Source: Rhizobium sp. WYJ-E13
GTDB lineage: Bacteria > Pseudomonadota > Alphaproteobacteria > Rhizobiales > Rhizobiaceae
Reading direction: 5' to 3'
Assembly (NCBI RefSeq): GCF_018987265.1
Contig: NZ_CP076853.1
Location: 2,356,001 to 2,420,000 of the forward strand
Length of the DNA stretch: 64,000 nucleotides
In this document: one piece after another, positions 9,325-17,312 of the stretch
Position numbering within the stretch: position 1 is the stretch's first letter
Layout: every line of letters begins with the position of its first letter
Translations under genes and position numbers: made by a program
Notes under the pieces: generated by a model
Seen by the model: the letters and a program-made list of their open reading frames with translations, nothing else
Told to the model about the DNA's origin: nothing
Database searches by the model: none

Positions 9325-10629
9325 TTGTATACCGAAATAGCCATCGTCATCCTCCTCACCATTCTCAACGGCGTCCTGGCGATGTCGGAGCTCGCAATCG
9401 TCTCCGCCCGCCCGGCACGCCTCAGGGTTATGGCAGACCAGGGAAGCAGGGGAGCGCGACTGGCGCTGCGCCTCGCCGAGGATCCCGGCCGTTTCCTGTC
9501 GACGGTTCAGATCGGCATCACCCTCGTCGGCGTCCTGTCAGGTGCCTTCTCGGGTGCGACGCTCGGCGCGCGGTTCTCCGCCTGGCTTCTGGCGCAGGGG
9601 CTTCCCAATGCCTGGGCGGACGGGCTTGGCGTCGGTACGGTCGTCGTGGCGATCACCTATCTCTCGCTCATCATCGGTGAGCTTGTGCCCAAGCAGATGG
9701 CCCTTCGCGCGCCGGAAGCCGTTGCGGCCAGGGTCGCACCGACGATGACCTACCTGTCGAAGGCGGCTCTGCCGCTCGTCTGGCTGCTCGACGGCTCGGG
9801 CAAACTCGTTCTCGCGCTGCTCGGCCAGTCCGGAAAGAACACCGATGGCGTCACCGACGAGGAGATCAAGACGGTTCTTGCCGAAGCCCAGAGCGCCGGC
9901 GTGATCGAGAGCGGCGAATCCGCCATGATCACCGGCGTCATGCGTCTTGCCGACAGAACGGCGCGCGCACTCATGACGCCGCGGCGCGACGTCGAGCTGG
10001 TCGATATCGAAGATTCCGCCGAGGAGATCCGCAAGACCATCCAGTCGACCGCGCGAACGCGTCTGCCGGCCCGCAAGGGCAGCTCCGACGAGGTTCTCGG
10101 CGTTCTCGCCGTCAAGGATTATTACGATGCCCTTGCTGCCAGCCGGACGGTCGACATCATGACGCTGGTACACGATGTTCCGATCATCTCGGACCTCGCT
10201 CCCGCCTCATCGGTGATCGAATCCATCCGCAATTCGTCGCAGCATATGGTCCTGGTTTTTGACGAATACGGCCACTTCGAAGGTGTGATCACGTCAGGCG
10301 ACATCCTCGAATCGATCATGGGCGTTTTCGGCAACGCGGCCTCCGGCGAGGAACCGGCGATCAAGCGACGCGAGGATGGATCCTATCTGGTTTCCGGATG
10401 GACGCCGATCGACGAATTTTCGGAATTCATGAACTTCCCCGTTGATCAAGACGTCGAATATCAGACCGTCGCCGGTCTCGTTCTCGAAGAACTGAAACAC
10501 CTGCCCGAGCTCGGGGAAACCTTCGTCAAGAACGACTGGAAATTCGAGGTGATCGACCTCGATGGGCGGCGCGTCGACAAGCTGCTCGTCAGTGCGCTGA
10601 CGAAGGACGAGGCACGGGCGGAGAACTGA
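9325..10629 (+). CDS. CNNM/CorC-type membrane protein (DUF21, CBS pair, CorC_HlyC domain)
   Basis: 434 residues starting at a TTG. The first residues ([27 protein letters not shown]) are the canonical DUF21 start, so the TTG is accepted although the Shine-Dalgarno is weak. The DUF21 transmembrane part covers about 1-180, a CBS pair ([14 protein letters not shown] onward, [17 protein letters not shown]) about 205-330, and a C-terminal CorC_HlyC transporter-associated domain about 345-425. Such proteins are called hemolysin C-like but act in Mg2+/Co2+ efflux or homeostasis at the inner membrane. The upstream 246 nt hold only a TTTCGA/TCGAAA inverted repeat (9289-9313) that could be an operator. 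The kup gene follows after 113 bp. Confidence 0.9.
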   Translation: MYTEIAIVILLTILNGVLAMSELAIVSARPARLRVMADQGSRGARLALRLAEDPGRFLSTVQIGITLVGVLSGAFSGATLGARFSAWLLAQGLPNAWADGLGVGTVVVAITYLSLIIGELVPKQMALRAPEAVAARVAPTMTYLSKAALPLVWLLDGSGKLVLALLGQSGKNTDGVTDEEIKTVLAEAQSAGVIESGESAMITGVMRLADRTARALMTPRRDVELVDIEDSAEEIRKTIQSTARTRLPARKGSSDEVLGVLAVKDYYDALAASRTVDIMTLVHDVPIISDLAPASSVIESIRNSSQHMVLVFDEYGHFEGVITSGDILESIMGVFGNAASGEEPAIKRREDGSYLVSGWTPIDEFSEFMNFPVDQDVEYQTVAGLVLEELKHLPELGETFVKNDWKFEVIDLDGRRVDKLLVSALTKDEARAEN

Positions 10630-10742
10630 TCGGCGCGATCATTCTGACCCCCTCGCGCGATCGATGTGCCATTCTCAGGCTTGCGCCCCATATCTTTCGT
10701 TCTGAGCAGCAATCAGGGCCGAACAACAATCAAGGAATATCC

Positions 10743-12644
10743 ATGTCCGCCACCACCCACGACGCAGACCGGCCCCATGCAGGCCAGCAAAAGTTTGCGG
10801 CCCTGCTGCTCGGGGCGATCGGCGTAGTCTATGGAGATATCGGGACGAGCCCGCTCTATGCCTTCCGCGAAGCGCTGCGACCCTTCGTCCATGACGGCGT
10901 CACCCCAAACGAGGTCATCGGGCTGATCTCTTTGATGATCTGGACGCTGACGATCATCGTCACGTTCAAATACGTGCTGTTTCTGCTGAGGGCGGACAAC
11001 GAGGGCGAAGGCGGAACCCTTTCCCTGCTGGCCCTCCTCATGAAAAAGACCAGCCGACATGCGACCGTCTTTTTCTTCGCGGGCATCATTGGTGCCGCGC
11101 TTTTCATCGGCGATGCCATGATCACCCCTGCCTTATCGGTGCTGTCGGCGCTCGAAGGGCTGAAGCTCGTAACCCCGGTCTTCACCCCCTATGTCCTGCC
11201 GATCGCCGTCGCGATCATGCTGCTGCTGTTTTTCGTCCAGTCGGTCGGCACCGCATCCGTGTCGAAGCTCTTCGGCCCGATAACGCTGCTGTGGTTTCTC
11301 GTGATGGGGCTTGGCGGACTTGTCCATATCGCCGACGATCCCGCGATCTTCGCAGCACTCAATCCGCTCTACGCCTTCGACTTCATCACCCATGCGGGCC
11401 TCATCGGCCTCGTGGTCCTCGGCGCCGTCTTCCTCACCGTGACGGGCGCGGAGGCGCTTTATGCCGACCTCGGCCATTTCGGCAGGAAACCGATCCAGGC
11501 GGCTTGGTTCGTCGTGGTCTTCCCGTCGCTTGCGCTGAACTATCTCGGCCAGGGCGGGCTGGTGCTTGCAAACCCGCAGGCTGCGTCCGATCCGTTCTTC
11601 CTGATGTTTCCGGAATGGGCGATCCTTCCTGTGGTCATTCTCGCCACGGCAGCCACCATCATCGCCAGCCAGGCGGTCATCACCGGGGCGTTCTCGCTTG
11701 CCCGCCAGGCGATCCATCTCGGCTTCCTTCCGCGGCTGGAGATCTGCTTCACCTCTGCCTCCAACACCGGCCAGATCTATGTCCCGGCGGTGAATATGGC
11801 ACTGCTGTTTGGCGTGCTTACCCTGATCTTCGCATTCGGCTCCTCCGAGGCCCTTGCCACCGCCTATGGAATTTCGGTCACGGGTGCGATGGTCGTCACG
11901 ACGATCCTGTCCTTCCAGTTTCTCCGCGTCGTCTGGGGATGGAACGTGGCCATGGCACTGGCGGCACTCCTGCCGCTCCTCGTGCTTGAAAGCATCTTCC
12001 TGGGCGCGAACCTCCTGAAGATCCATGACGGCGGCTACGTCCCGGTCCTGATCGCCGGCGCGCTGATGGTGATGATGTGGACCTGGAAGAAGGGAACCCT
12101 GCTGGTGCGCGAGAAATCCGCAAGGAGCGACATACCTCTGATGCAATTCCTTGCGTCGATCGAACGAAAGTCGGATCACGCTCCCGCCCAGGTCCCCGGA
12201 ACTGCGATCTTCCTGACCAGCCTTCCCGACATGACACCCGGCGTGCTCCTGCACAATCTGAAGCACAATCGCGTTCTCCATGCGCGTAACGTCATCCTCA
12301 ACGTGAAGACCGCGCCGCGCCCCTATGTGCCGGAAACCGAGCGGGTGACAATCGAAAGGCTTTCGGAGCGCTTCATCAAGATCCAGCTCCTGTTCGGCTT
12401 CATGGAGGATCAGGACGTCTCCAGGGCCTTGCCGCTCTGCCGCAAGGCGGGCTTCGACTTCGAGATCATGTCGACCTCGTTCTACCTCGGCAGGCGCAAG
12501 CTCGTCGGCGATCCGAACACCGGCCTTCCGGCCTGGCAGGACCGGCTCTTCATCGCCATGGCCGGCTTCGCTATCGACCCCTCGGACTATTTCCAGCTCC
12601 CCAGCAACCGCGTGGTGGAGCTTGGCGAGCAGATGGTCATCTGA
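10743..12644 (+). CDS. kup: Kup-family low-affinity potassium transporter
   Basis: 633 residues, the usual Kup length, with about 12 membrane helices in the first 430 residues and a cytoplasmic C-terminal domain. Diagnostic stretches are [20 protein letters not shown] near residue 25, [11 protein letters not shown] near 92, [17 protein letters not shown] near 123 and [10 protein letters not shown] near 246. Kup proteins are K+/H+ symporters used for constitutive K+ uptake, especially at low pH or in hyperosmotic conditions. AAGGA precedes the ATG at 10743. An imperfect hairpin CTGACGG/CCGTCAG (12641-12674) spans the stop codon and may help termination. Confidence 0.96.
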   Translation: MSATTHDADRPHAGQQKFAALLLGAIGVVYGDIGTSPLYAFREALRPFVHDGVTPNEVIGLISLMIWTLTIIVTFKYVLFLLRADNEGEGGTLSLLALLMKKTSRHATVFFFAGIIGAALFIGDAMITPALSVLSALEGLKLVTPVFTPYVLPIAVAIMLLLFFVQSVGTASVSKLFGPITLLWFLVMGLGGLVHIADDPAIFAALNPLYAFDFITHAGLIGLVVLGAVFLTVTGAEALYADLGHFGRKPIQAAWFVVVFPSLALNYLGQGGLVLANPQAASDPFFLMFPEWAILPVVILATAATIIASQAVITGAFSLARQAIHLGFLPRLEICFTSASNTGQIYVPAVNMALLFGVLTLIFAFGSSEALATAYGISVTGAMVVTTILSFQFLRVVWGWNVAMALAALLPLLVLESIFLGANLLKIHDGGYVPVLIAGALMVMMWTWKKGTLLVREKSARSDIPLMQFLASIERKSDHAPAQVPGTAIFLTSLPDMTPGVLLHNLKHNRVLHARNVILNVKTAPRPYVPETERVTIERLSERFIKIQLLFGFMEDQDVSRALPLCRKAGFDFEIMSTSFYLGRRKLVGDPNTGLPAWQDRLFIAMAGFAIDPSDYFQLPSNRVVELGEQMVI

Positions 12645-12753
12645 CGGCTGCGCCTGGATCGCCGCGTCCGTCAGTCCTTTGATATGTCGTCACCAGGCTT
12701 GAAGAGATGCCGAACGCAACTCCTCACAGCCATGTGCACGACCTCCCTCATCT

Positions 12754-12799
12754 TTCAATTTCTCTGAACTTAAAGCCCAGTTCATTTCATTTGTTTGAA
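12754..12799 (+). promoter_or_regulatory. Paired LysR boxes upstream of a tiny gene, matching those beside lysR
   Basis: TTCA-ATTTCTC-TGAA (12754-12768) and TTTC-ATTTGTT-TGAA (12785-12799) repeat the double box at 7532-7576. The spacing is 31 versus 30 bp, and identity around the first box is 19 of 20. The boxes end about 60 bp before the ATG at 12860, the normal position for activation by a LysR protein. A weaker echo (TTCGTTTGAA, about 13071-13080) lies before the DUF1127 gene. Confidence 0.6.
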
Positions 12800-12859
12800 T
12801 CAGCCTCAGTACCTATATCTTAGGTGTGACGATGAGGCTGAAGACAAAGGAGGCCGATC

Positions 12860-13021
12860 ATGTCGCAGATAGCAGACTTCAACATCCTCCAGTCTTTCTT
12901 CGCTTTCCGCGCACGCATGTTTCGGGTGGCGGCACGCGAACGGATCAGGCAGGAAATGAAGCATTATCCGTCGCATCTTGCGGCCGATGTTTGCGCCCTG
13001 CCCGCTCTCGACGAGCAGTAG
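12860..13021 (+). CDS. Tiny basic protein (53 aa), DUF1127-like
   Basis: ATG at 12860 follows a strong Shine-Dalgarno (AAAGGAGG, 6 nt spacing). The product has a short polar N-terminus, an Arg-rich helix (FFAFRARMFRVAARERIRQE, about 14-33) and a C-terminal HLAADVCALPALDEQ. Size, charge and layout resemble DUF1127 proteins, although the conserved LxDIGL tail is degenerate. Some DUF1127 proteins are RNA-binding or metabolic regulators in Agrobacterium and Rhodobacter. The double LysR box just upstream suggests activation by the VtlR-like regulator encoded 5 kb to the left. A second such gene follows 121 bp downstream. Confidence 0.72.
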   Translation: MSQIADFNILQSFFAFRARMFRVAARERIRQEMKHYPSHLAADVCALPALDEQ

Positions 13022-13142
13022 CGATAGTTCAAAATAGCTTATGGTACCCATGAAATCTATTCGTTTGAATGATGAGTGCCGCAAGCGCATATTTCATCTC
13101 GAGGATACGGGAATCCTAGATCAGCAAGGAAAGGAAACGGCA

Positions 13143-13346
13143 ATGACCTCGATGACCTACAGAGATGGCGGCAAGGGCCTGTCATCCTACGGCAGACATT
13201 CTTCGCTCGGCTCCTATGCCGACAGGCTCGTGCGTGCATGGCGCCGCTGGCAGACGGAACGCCAGATCGAATCCATGCCCCTCGACATCCGCAAGGATAT
13301 CGGTTGGCCGAGTGCCGACGAGAGCGGCAAAGACAGAGCTCATTAA
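13143..13346 (+). CDS. DUF1127 family small protein (67 aa)
   Basis: Start at 13143 with GGAAAGGAAA upstream. The DUF1127 signature is clear: RLVRAWRRWQTERQIESM followed by LDIRKDIGWPSADES, where a conserved RKDIG(L/W) tail ends the helix pair. It is a small, basic cytoplasmic protein. Its place next to another tiny basic gene, and directly before a rho-independent terminator, suggests a two-gene or stand-alone small-protein transcript. The longer reading frame from 13041 lacks a ribosome binding site and is not preferred. Confidence 0.85.
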   Translation: MTSMTYRDGGKGLSSYGRHSSLGSYADRLVRAWRRWQTERQIESMPLDIRKDIGWPSADESGKDRAH

Positions 13347-13401
13347 GAACAGGGCTCATGAATGCAACCATATGCAATGAATGCGACATACCTCCCAAGC
13401 T

Positions 13402-13437
13402 AAAGGCGGTGCCTGCCCCATGCAGCGCCGCCTTTTT
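13402..13437 (+). terminator. Rho-independent terminator after the DUF1127 gene
   Basis: Stem AAAGGCGG (13402-13409) pairs with CCGCCTTT (13428-13435), followed by further T residues. It closes the small-protein transcript 56 bp after the stop codon. Confidence 0.75.
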
Positions 13438-13567
13438 CATATCCGTCGCCTGCCTTTTCCCCAGTGAATTTCACAGCACTACCGGCCCGCAGCGACGCCT
13501 CTTGCTCCGCTCGCGCCGCAAATCACGGCCAATGTCGCAGATTTGCTCTTCCTAGCCGCATTTATCC

Positions 13568-14671
13568 ATGCCAGTGTCGCTTTTGGAACATCGGAACGAC
13601 GCATTCCACGCGACCAATATGCAGTCGCCCTCGAGCATGGATTTTCCAATGAACAAGATGCAGCTCAAGAAACGTTCCGTAGTCTTCTTCATGGTTCCTC
13701 AGTTCACCATGCTGCCCTTTTCGGCGGCGGTGGATACCCTGCGTATCGCAAACCGCATGCTCGGCTATCAGGCCTATACATGGCGCCTGAGTTCCGTCGA
13801 CGGCGAAAAGGTCTATTCCTCCTGCGGCATCGGCGTGGAGGCCAATTCGTCGCTCGCCGAAGAGCGTCGCCATCTGGGCGGCGAAAACCGGCCCGGCATG
13901 GTGCTCGTCTGTTCCGGCATCGATGTCGAGACCTTCAACAACAAGTCCGTCAATGCCTGGCTGCGGGAATCCTATAATCGCGGCGTCGCCGTCGGTTCGC
14001 TCTGTACGGGCGCGCATGTGCTTGCCCAGGCGGGTCTCCTGAACGGCAAGCGCTGCGCGATCCACTGGGAAAACCTGCCGGGCTTCTCCGAGGCCTTCCC
14101 GCAGGTCGAGGTCTATGCCGATCTCTATGAGGTCGACAACAATCTCTATACCTGCGCCGGCGGCACGGCATCGCTCGACATGATGCTGAACCTCGTCGGC
14201 GAGGATTTCGGCGAAAGCCTCGTCAACCGTATCTGTGAGCAGCACCTGACCGATCGCGTGCGCAACCCGCATGACCGCCAGCGCCTGCCGCTGCGCGCCC
14301 GCCTCGGTGTCCAGAACGCCAAGGTCCTGTCGATCATCGAGTTGATGGAAGGCAATCTCGCCGAGCCGCTGTCACTTCTGGAGATCGCCGAAGGCGCCGG
14401 CCTGTCGCGCCGCCAGATCGAGCGCCTCTTCCGCCAGGAAATGGGCCGGTCCCCTGCCCGCTACTACCTGGAAATTCGCCTCGACCGCGCTCGGCACCTG
14501 CTGGTTCAGTCCTCCATGCCGGTCGTCGAAGTGGCCGTTGCCTGCGGCTTCGTCTCCGCCTCGCACTTCTCCAAGTGTTATCGCGAACTCTACCAGCGCT
14601 CGCCGCAGCAGGAGCGCGCCGATCGCAAGATGACCATGGCCACGGCTCGTCAGCAGGCGGTTGCTGCTTGA
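13568..14671 (+). CDS. GlxA-family transcriptional regulator (DJ-1/PfpI domain + AraC HTH)
   Basis: 367 residues from 13568; family alignment begins near KKRSVVFFMVPQFTMLPF, so starts at 13637 or 13649 are also possible and none has a convincing Shine-Dalgarno. An amidase-like DJ-1/PfpI domain (about 36-205) with GSLCTGAHVLAQAGLLNGKRC and HWENLPGF is followed by a double-HTH AraC domain (about 245-335: LSLLEIAEGAGLSRRQIERLF, VVEVAVACGFVSASHFSKCYR). This architecture and the HWENLP motif match regulators of choline, betaine or carnitine catabolism such as GbdR and CdhR. A dimethylglycine dehydrogenase-like gene 2.6 kb downstream makes a betaine-related role plausible but unproven. Confidence 0.88.
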   Translation: MPVSLLEHRNDAFHATNMQSPSSMDFPMNKMQLKKRSVVFFMVPQFTMLPFSAAVDTLRIANRMLGYQAYTWRLSSVDGEKVYSSCGIGVEANSSLAEERRHLGGENRPGMVLVCSGIDVETFNNKSVNAWLRESYNRGVAVGSLCTGAHVLAQAGLLNGKRCAIHWENLPGFSEAFPQVEVYADLYEVDNNLYTCAGGTASLDMMLNLVGEDFGESLVNRICEQHLTDRVRNPHDRQRLPLRARLGVQNAKVLSIIELMEGNLAEPLSLLEIAEGAGLSRRQIERLFRQEMGRSPARYYLEIRLDRARHLLVQSSMPVVEVAVACGFVSASHFSKCYRELYQRSPQQERADRKMTMATARQQAVAA

Positions 14672-14681
14672 GCCCTCACTT

Positions 14682-14767
14682 CCGTCATGCTCGGGTTTGT
14701 CCCGAGCATCTGCCGCCGGTCGTATTTTGATACGTGGTTAGATCCTGGGACAGGCCCGAGGATGACG
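14682..14767. repeat. Rhizobial palindromic intergenic repeat, copy 1
   Basis: Begins CCGTCATGCTCGGG and ends with the inverse GAGGATGACG; the left arm is itself a hairpin (GCTCGGG-TTTGT-CCCGAGC). The left 35 bases match copy 2 at 41598-41667 at all but about two positions; the central parts differ. It lies between the convergent glxA-like and GGDEF genes. The structure is that of RIME-like rhizobial intergenic elements. Confidence 0.75.
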
Positions 14768-14780
14768 ACCGGAGCCCCCT

Positions 14781-16112
14781 TTACTGTGCCGCCTCTTCCG
14801 TCATCTTGGCGTCGGAATAGACAAGGTTTCGCCCCTTGTGCTTGGCCATGTAGAGGAACTGGTCTGCCGCGTTCAGATAGTTCTCGAAGGTCTCGTAACC
14901 GGTGATCTCGGCCAAGCCGATTGACACCGTCACCGACAGTTCCTCGTCATCGGCTGTCACTCTCAAGCGGGAAATGTCCGAGCGGATCTCATCGCAGAGC
15001 TTGGTGGCGGCCAGCGAATCCATCTGCGGGAAGAGAATGGCGAATTCCTCCCCGCCGAGGCGCGAGAGAAGATTGTCGCTGCCTTCGAAGATTGTCTGCA
15101 ACCTGTCTGCAACAGCCTTCAGCACCTTGTCGCCGATCTCATGGCCATAAGTGTCGTTCAGCCGCTTGAAATGGTCGATGTCGAGAATGGCGACCGCGCT
15201 CGCCACTTTCAGCCGCAGGCATTCGTTCACCAGCTTCGGGCCGTTGTCGTAGAAATAGCGGCGGTTATAGAGGCCGGTCAGATAGTCGCAGGCCGCAGCC
15301 GCCCGCAGTTGCTTCATCTGCGTCAGCGTCTCCACATTGTTGGCGATGCGGCACTGCAGCTCTTCGGCGACGAACGGCCGGTAGACGAAGTCGCTGGCGC
15401 CAGCCTTCAGGAAACTTGCCGACAGCATGCGGTCGTTCGAGGAGGAAACGCCGATGACGCGCATCTTGTCCGAACCGAACCGATGGCGGATGCGCCGCGT
15501 CAACTCATAGCCACTCATGTCGGGCATATGATGATCGGTGACGACGAGCTCGATATCGCTGTAGGTCTCGAGTGCCGCAATCGCCTCAAGCCCGGAATTG
15601 GCTTCGACGACCATATATTGCTGGGCCTTCAGGAGATCGACGAGTACCTGGCGCGCGGATGAAACGTCGTCGACGACGAGCACCCGGGTCTTGCGGTTCA
15701 TGATCGCCCGGCGCACGGTCGCGACCAGATTGTCGAGCGCGAACTCGTTATCCTTCAGCACATAGTCTATGACATTACGCTCGAGGATGCGGGCGCGGGT
15801 GTTGAGATCGAAGGTCGCAGTAAAGACGATGGCTGGAATATCGTGCTCGATCGTGCAGTCGAGCGCCTCGCCATAGGGTGCGTCAGGCAGGTTCAGGTCA
15901 ACGACGGCCATGCTGTAACCGTGGCCGTCCTGCAAGAGCTCTTCACGTAACGCCTTCAGCGAGGAACAGCAAACAACGCTGAGGTTGAGCTCGGTCTGGA
16001 ACCGATGGCAGAGCACGGCACAAAACATTCGGGAATCCTCAACCAGAAGTATGCGGATTCCTCCAAACCGAGGACCTGCATGCTCCCGCTGATAATCCCC
16101 CTGGAATGTCAC
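14781..16112 (-). CDS. PleD-like response regulator: REC-REC-GGDEF diguanylate cyclase
   Basis: 443 residues. Two receiver domains carry acceptor aspartates at D72 (VVDLNLP) and D193 (VVTDHHMP). The GGDEF domain (about 275-435) has the active site GGEEF at 353-357 and the metal/nucleotide motif DIDHFKRLNDTYGHEIGD, so it should make c-di-GMP from two GTP. The inhibitory RxxD I-site, expected five residues before GGEEF, is missing: aligned positions are G and N. Product inhibition may therefore be absent. It lies 201 bp downstream of a paralogous double-receiver gene on the same strand. That gap holds a 7-bp hairpin GAGAGGG/CCCTCTC (16137-16158). Confidence 0.92.
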   Translation of the reverse strand: MTFQGDYQREHAGPRFGGIRILLVEDSRMFCAVLCHRFQTELNLSVVCCSSLKALREELLQDGHGYSMAVVDLNLPDAPYGEALDCTIEHDIPAIVFTATFDLNTRARILERNVIDYVLKDNEFALDNLVATVRRAIMNRKTRVLVVDDVSSARQVLVDLLKAQQYMVVEANSGLEAIAALETYSDIELVVTDHHMPDMSGYELTRRIRHRFGSDKMRVIGVSSSNDRMLSASFLKAGASDFVYRPFVAEELQCRIANNVETLTQMKQLRAAAACDYLTGLYNRRYFYDNGPKLVNECLRLKVASAVAILDIDHFKRLNDTYGHEIGDKVLKAVADRLQTIFEGSDNLLSRLGGEEFAILFPQMDSLAATKLCDEIRSDISRLRVTADDEELSVTVSIGLAEITGYETFENYLNAADQFLYMAKHKGRNLVYSDAKMTEEAAQ

Positions 16113-16313
16113 GGCTACCTACCCCTCCACATGCACGAGAGGGTCGACTCGCCCTCTCTTGCAGTGCCGGACGATAGCCGAGGCCTCCCCATCCGTGAAG
16201 AGGCAAATGACGGCAACAACACCTGTGATTGCAAAAATATGAGCCTCAGTCATATCTTTTCGGTGTGGGCCGATCACGGAGGCGTTCCCCCGCACCCGAT
16301 CTTCGCGGCCGGA

Positions 16314-17144
16314 TCAGGCAACCGCCCGTTCCCTGCGCATCGACTGGATCTGCAGGAGCGTGTCCAGGTTCTGGTTGACGCGGCAGTAAAACTCCTCGTC
16401 GATGAAGGGACGCAGCATGAAGTCGTTGCCGCCGGCCTTCAGGAACCGCGCCGAAAGCAGGCGGTTGGAAGAGGAGGAAACGCCGATGATGCGGAGCTCA
16501 TGCGAGCCGATCGAGGCGCGGATGCGGCGCGTCAGCTCGAAACCGTCGATGTCGGGCATGTTATAGTCGGTGACCATCAGGCCGATATCGCGGTTAGCCT
16601 TGAGGATCTCCAGCGCTTTTGCGCCGCTCTCGGCGGTGCTGACGCGGAAATTATAGCGCTTCAGTCGGCTCGACAGCAGCGCGCGGGCCGTGGCGCTGTC
16701 ATCGACGATCAGCACGTGATGGCGATGGTTGGTCAGGAACCGGCAGATCGATTCCGCCAGGAGGTCGACGGCAAAGACATTGTCCTTGAGGATGTAGTCG
16801 ACGATGTCCTTGGCAAGCAGCTTGTCGCGCATGCCTTCATGGAACGTGCCGGTGAAAACGATCGTCGGGATCGACAGATCGACCAGGTATTCCAAGGCCT
16901 CGCCGTTTTCGGCGCCCGGCAGGTTGATGTTGGAAATCGCGAGCGTGATCGGATCGGAAGACTTGTCGTAGGAAAGCTGCAGATCTTCAAAGTTGCGGCA
17001 GATCTCAACGTCGATATCGAAGAGCTCCTTGAGCCGCTTCCCGATCATCGACGTGAAGACGTTGGAATCTTCAGCGAGGATGATACGCGCGCCAGCAAAC
17101 ATTCCTCCGGAATATTGCATCCCCGAAATACCTAGAAACGCCAT
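16314..17144 (-). CDS. Double-receiver response regulator without output domain
   Basis: 276 residues, colinear with the receiver half of the neighbouring cyclase, so the two genes arose by duplication. REC2 keeps its acceptor D193 (MVTDYNMP). REC1 has Asn at the equivalent position (N72 in AISNINLP), so it is probably not phosphorylated in the usual way. There is no output domain; the protein ends soon after REC2 with LLQIQSMRRERAVA. It may pass phosphate, dimerise with the cyclase, or act by protein contacts. Starts at 17144 (AAAGG upstream), at the inner ATG at 17120, and at the ATG after GGAGGA are all possible. Confidence 0.88.
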   Translation of the reverse strand: MAFLGISGMQYSGGMFAGARIILAEDSNVFTSMIGKRLKELFDIDVEICRNFEDLQLSYDKSSDPITLAISNINLPGAENGEALEYLVDLSIPTIVFTGTFHEGMRDKLLAKDIVDYILKDNVFAVDLLAESICRFLTNHRHHVLIVDDSATARALLSSRLKRYNFRVSTAESGAKALEILKANRDIGLMVTDYNMPDIDGFELTRRIRASIGSHELRIIGVSSSSNRLLSARFLKAGGNDFMLRPFIDEEFYCRVNQNLDTLLQIQSMRRERAVA

Positions 17145-17236
17145 GACAAACCTTTAAATGGAAATTGTGTCCCCGAACGAAACCGTTACATGAATTCATT
17201 TGAGCAATTGTTAATCGAAGGGCTGCAGCCGGCTAC

Positions 17237-17268
17237 AAAAAGGGCGACCGATGATGCGGCCGCCCTTT
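17237..17268 (-). terminator. Rho-independent terminator of the FAD-dependent oxidoreductase gene
   Basis: Read on the minus strand, AAAAGGGCG and CGCCCTTTTT pair around a short loop and are followed by T residues, 45 bp after the oxidoreductase stop at 17313. The stem is symmetric enough to work in both directions. Confidence 0.75.
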
Positions 17269-17312
17269 TCTTCTTCATATGCTTAAGAAACTAGACTATG
17301 TCACGACGCGTT

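Noticed and set aside
9183..9680. A 165-codon frame with an AAGGAG sequence upstream of a TTG.
   Set aside because: It overlaps the start of the CNNM-type gene in another frame, has Arg/Pro-rich shadow composition, and matches no family.
16137..16158. Hairpin GAGAGGG/CCCTCTC as a terminator between the two response-regulator genes.
   Set aside because: It lacks a T-run and lies close to the start of the second gene, so it could equally be a leader structure; not listed as a terminator.
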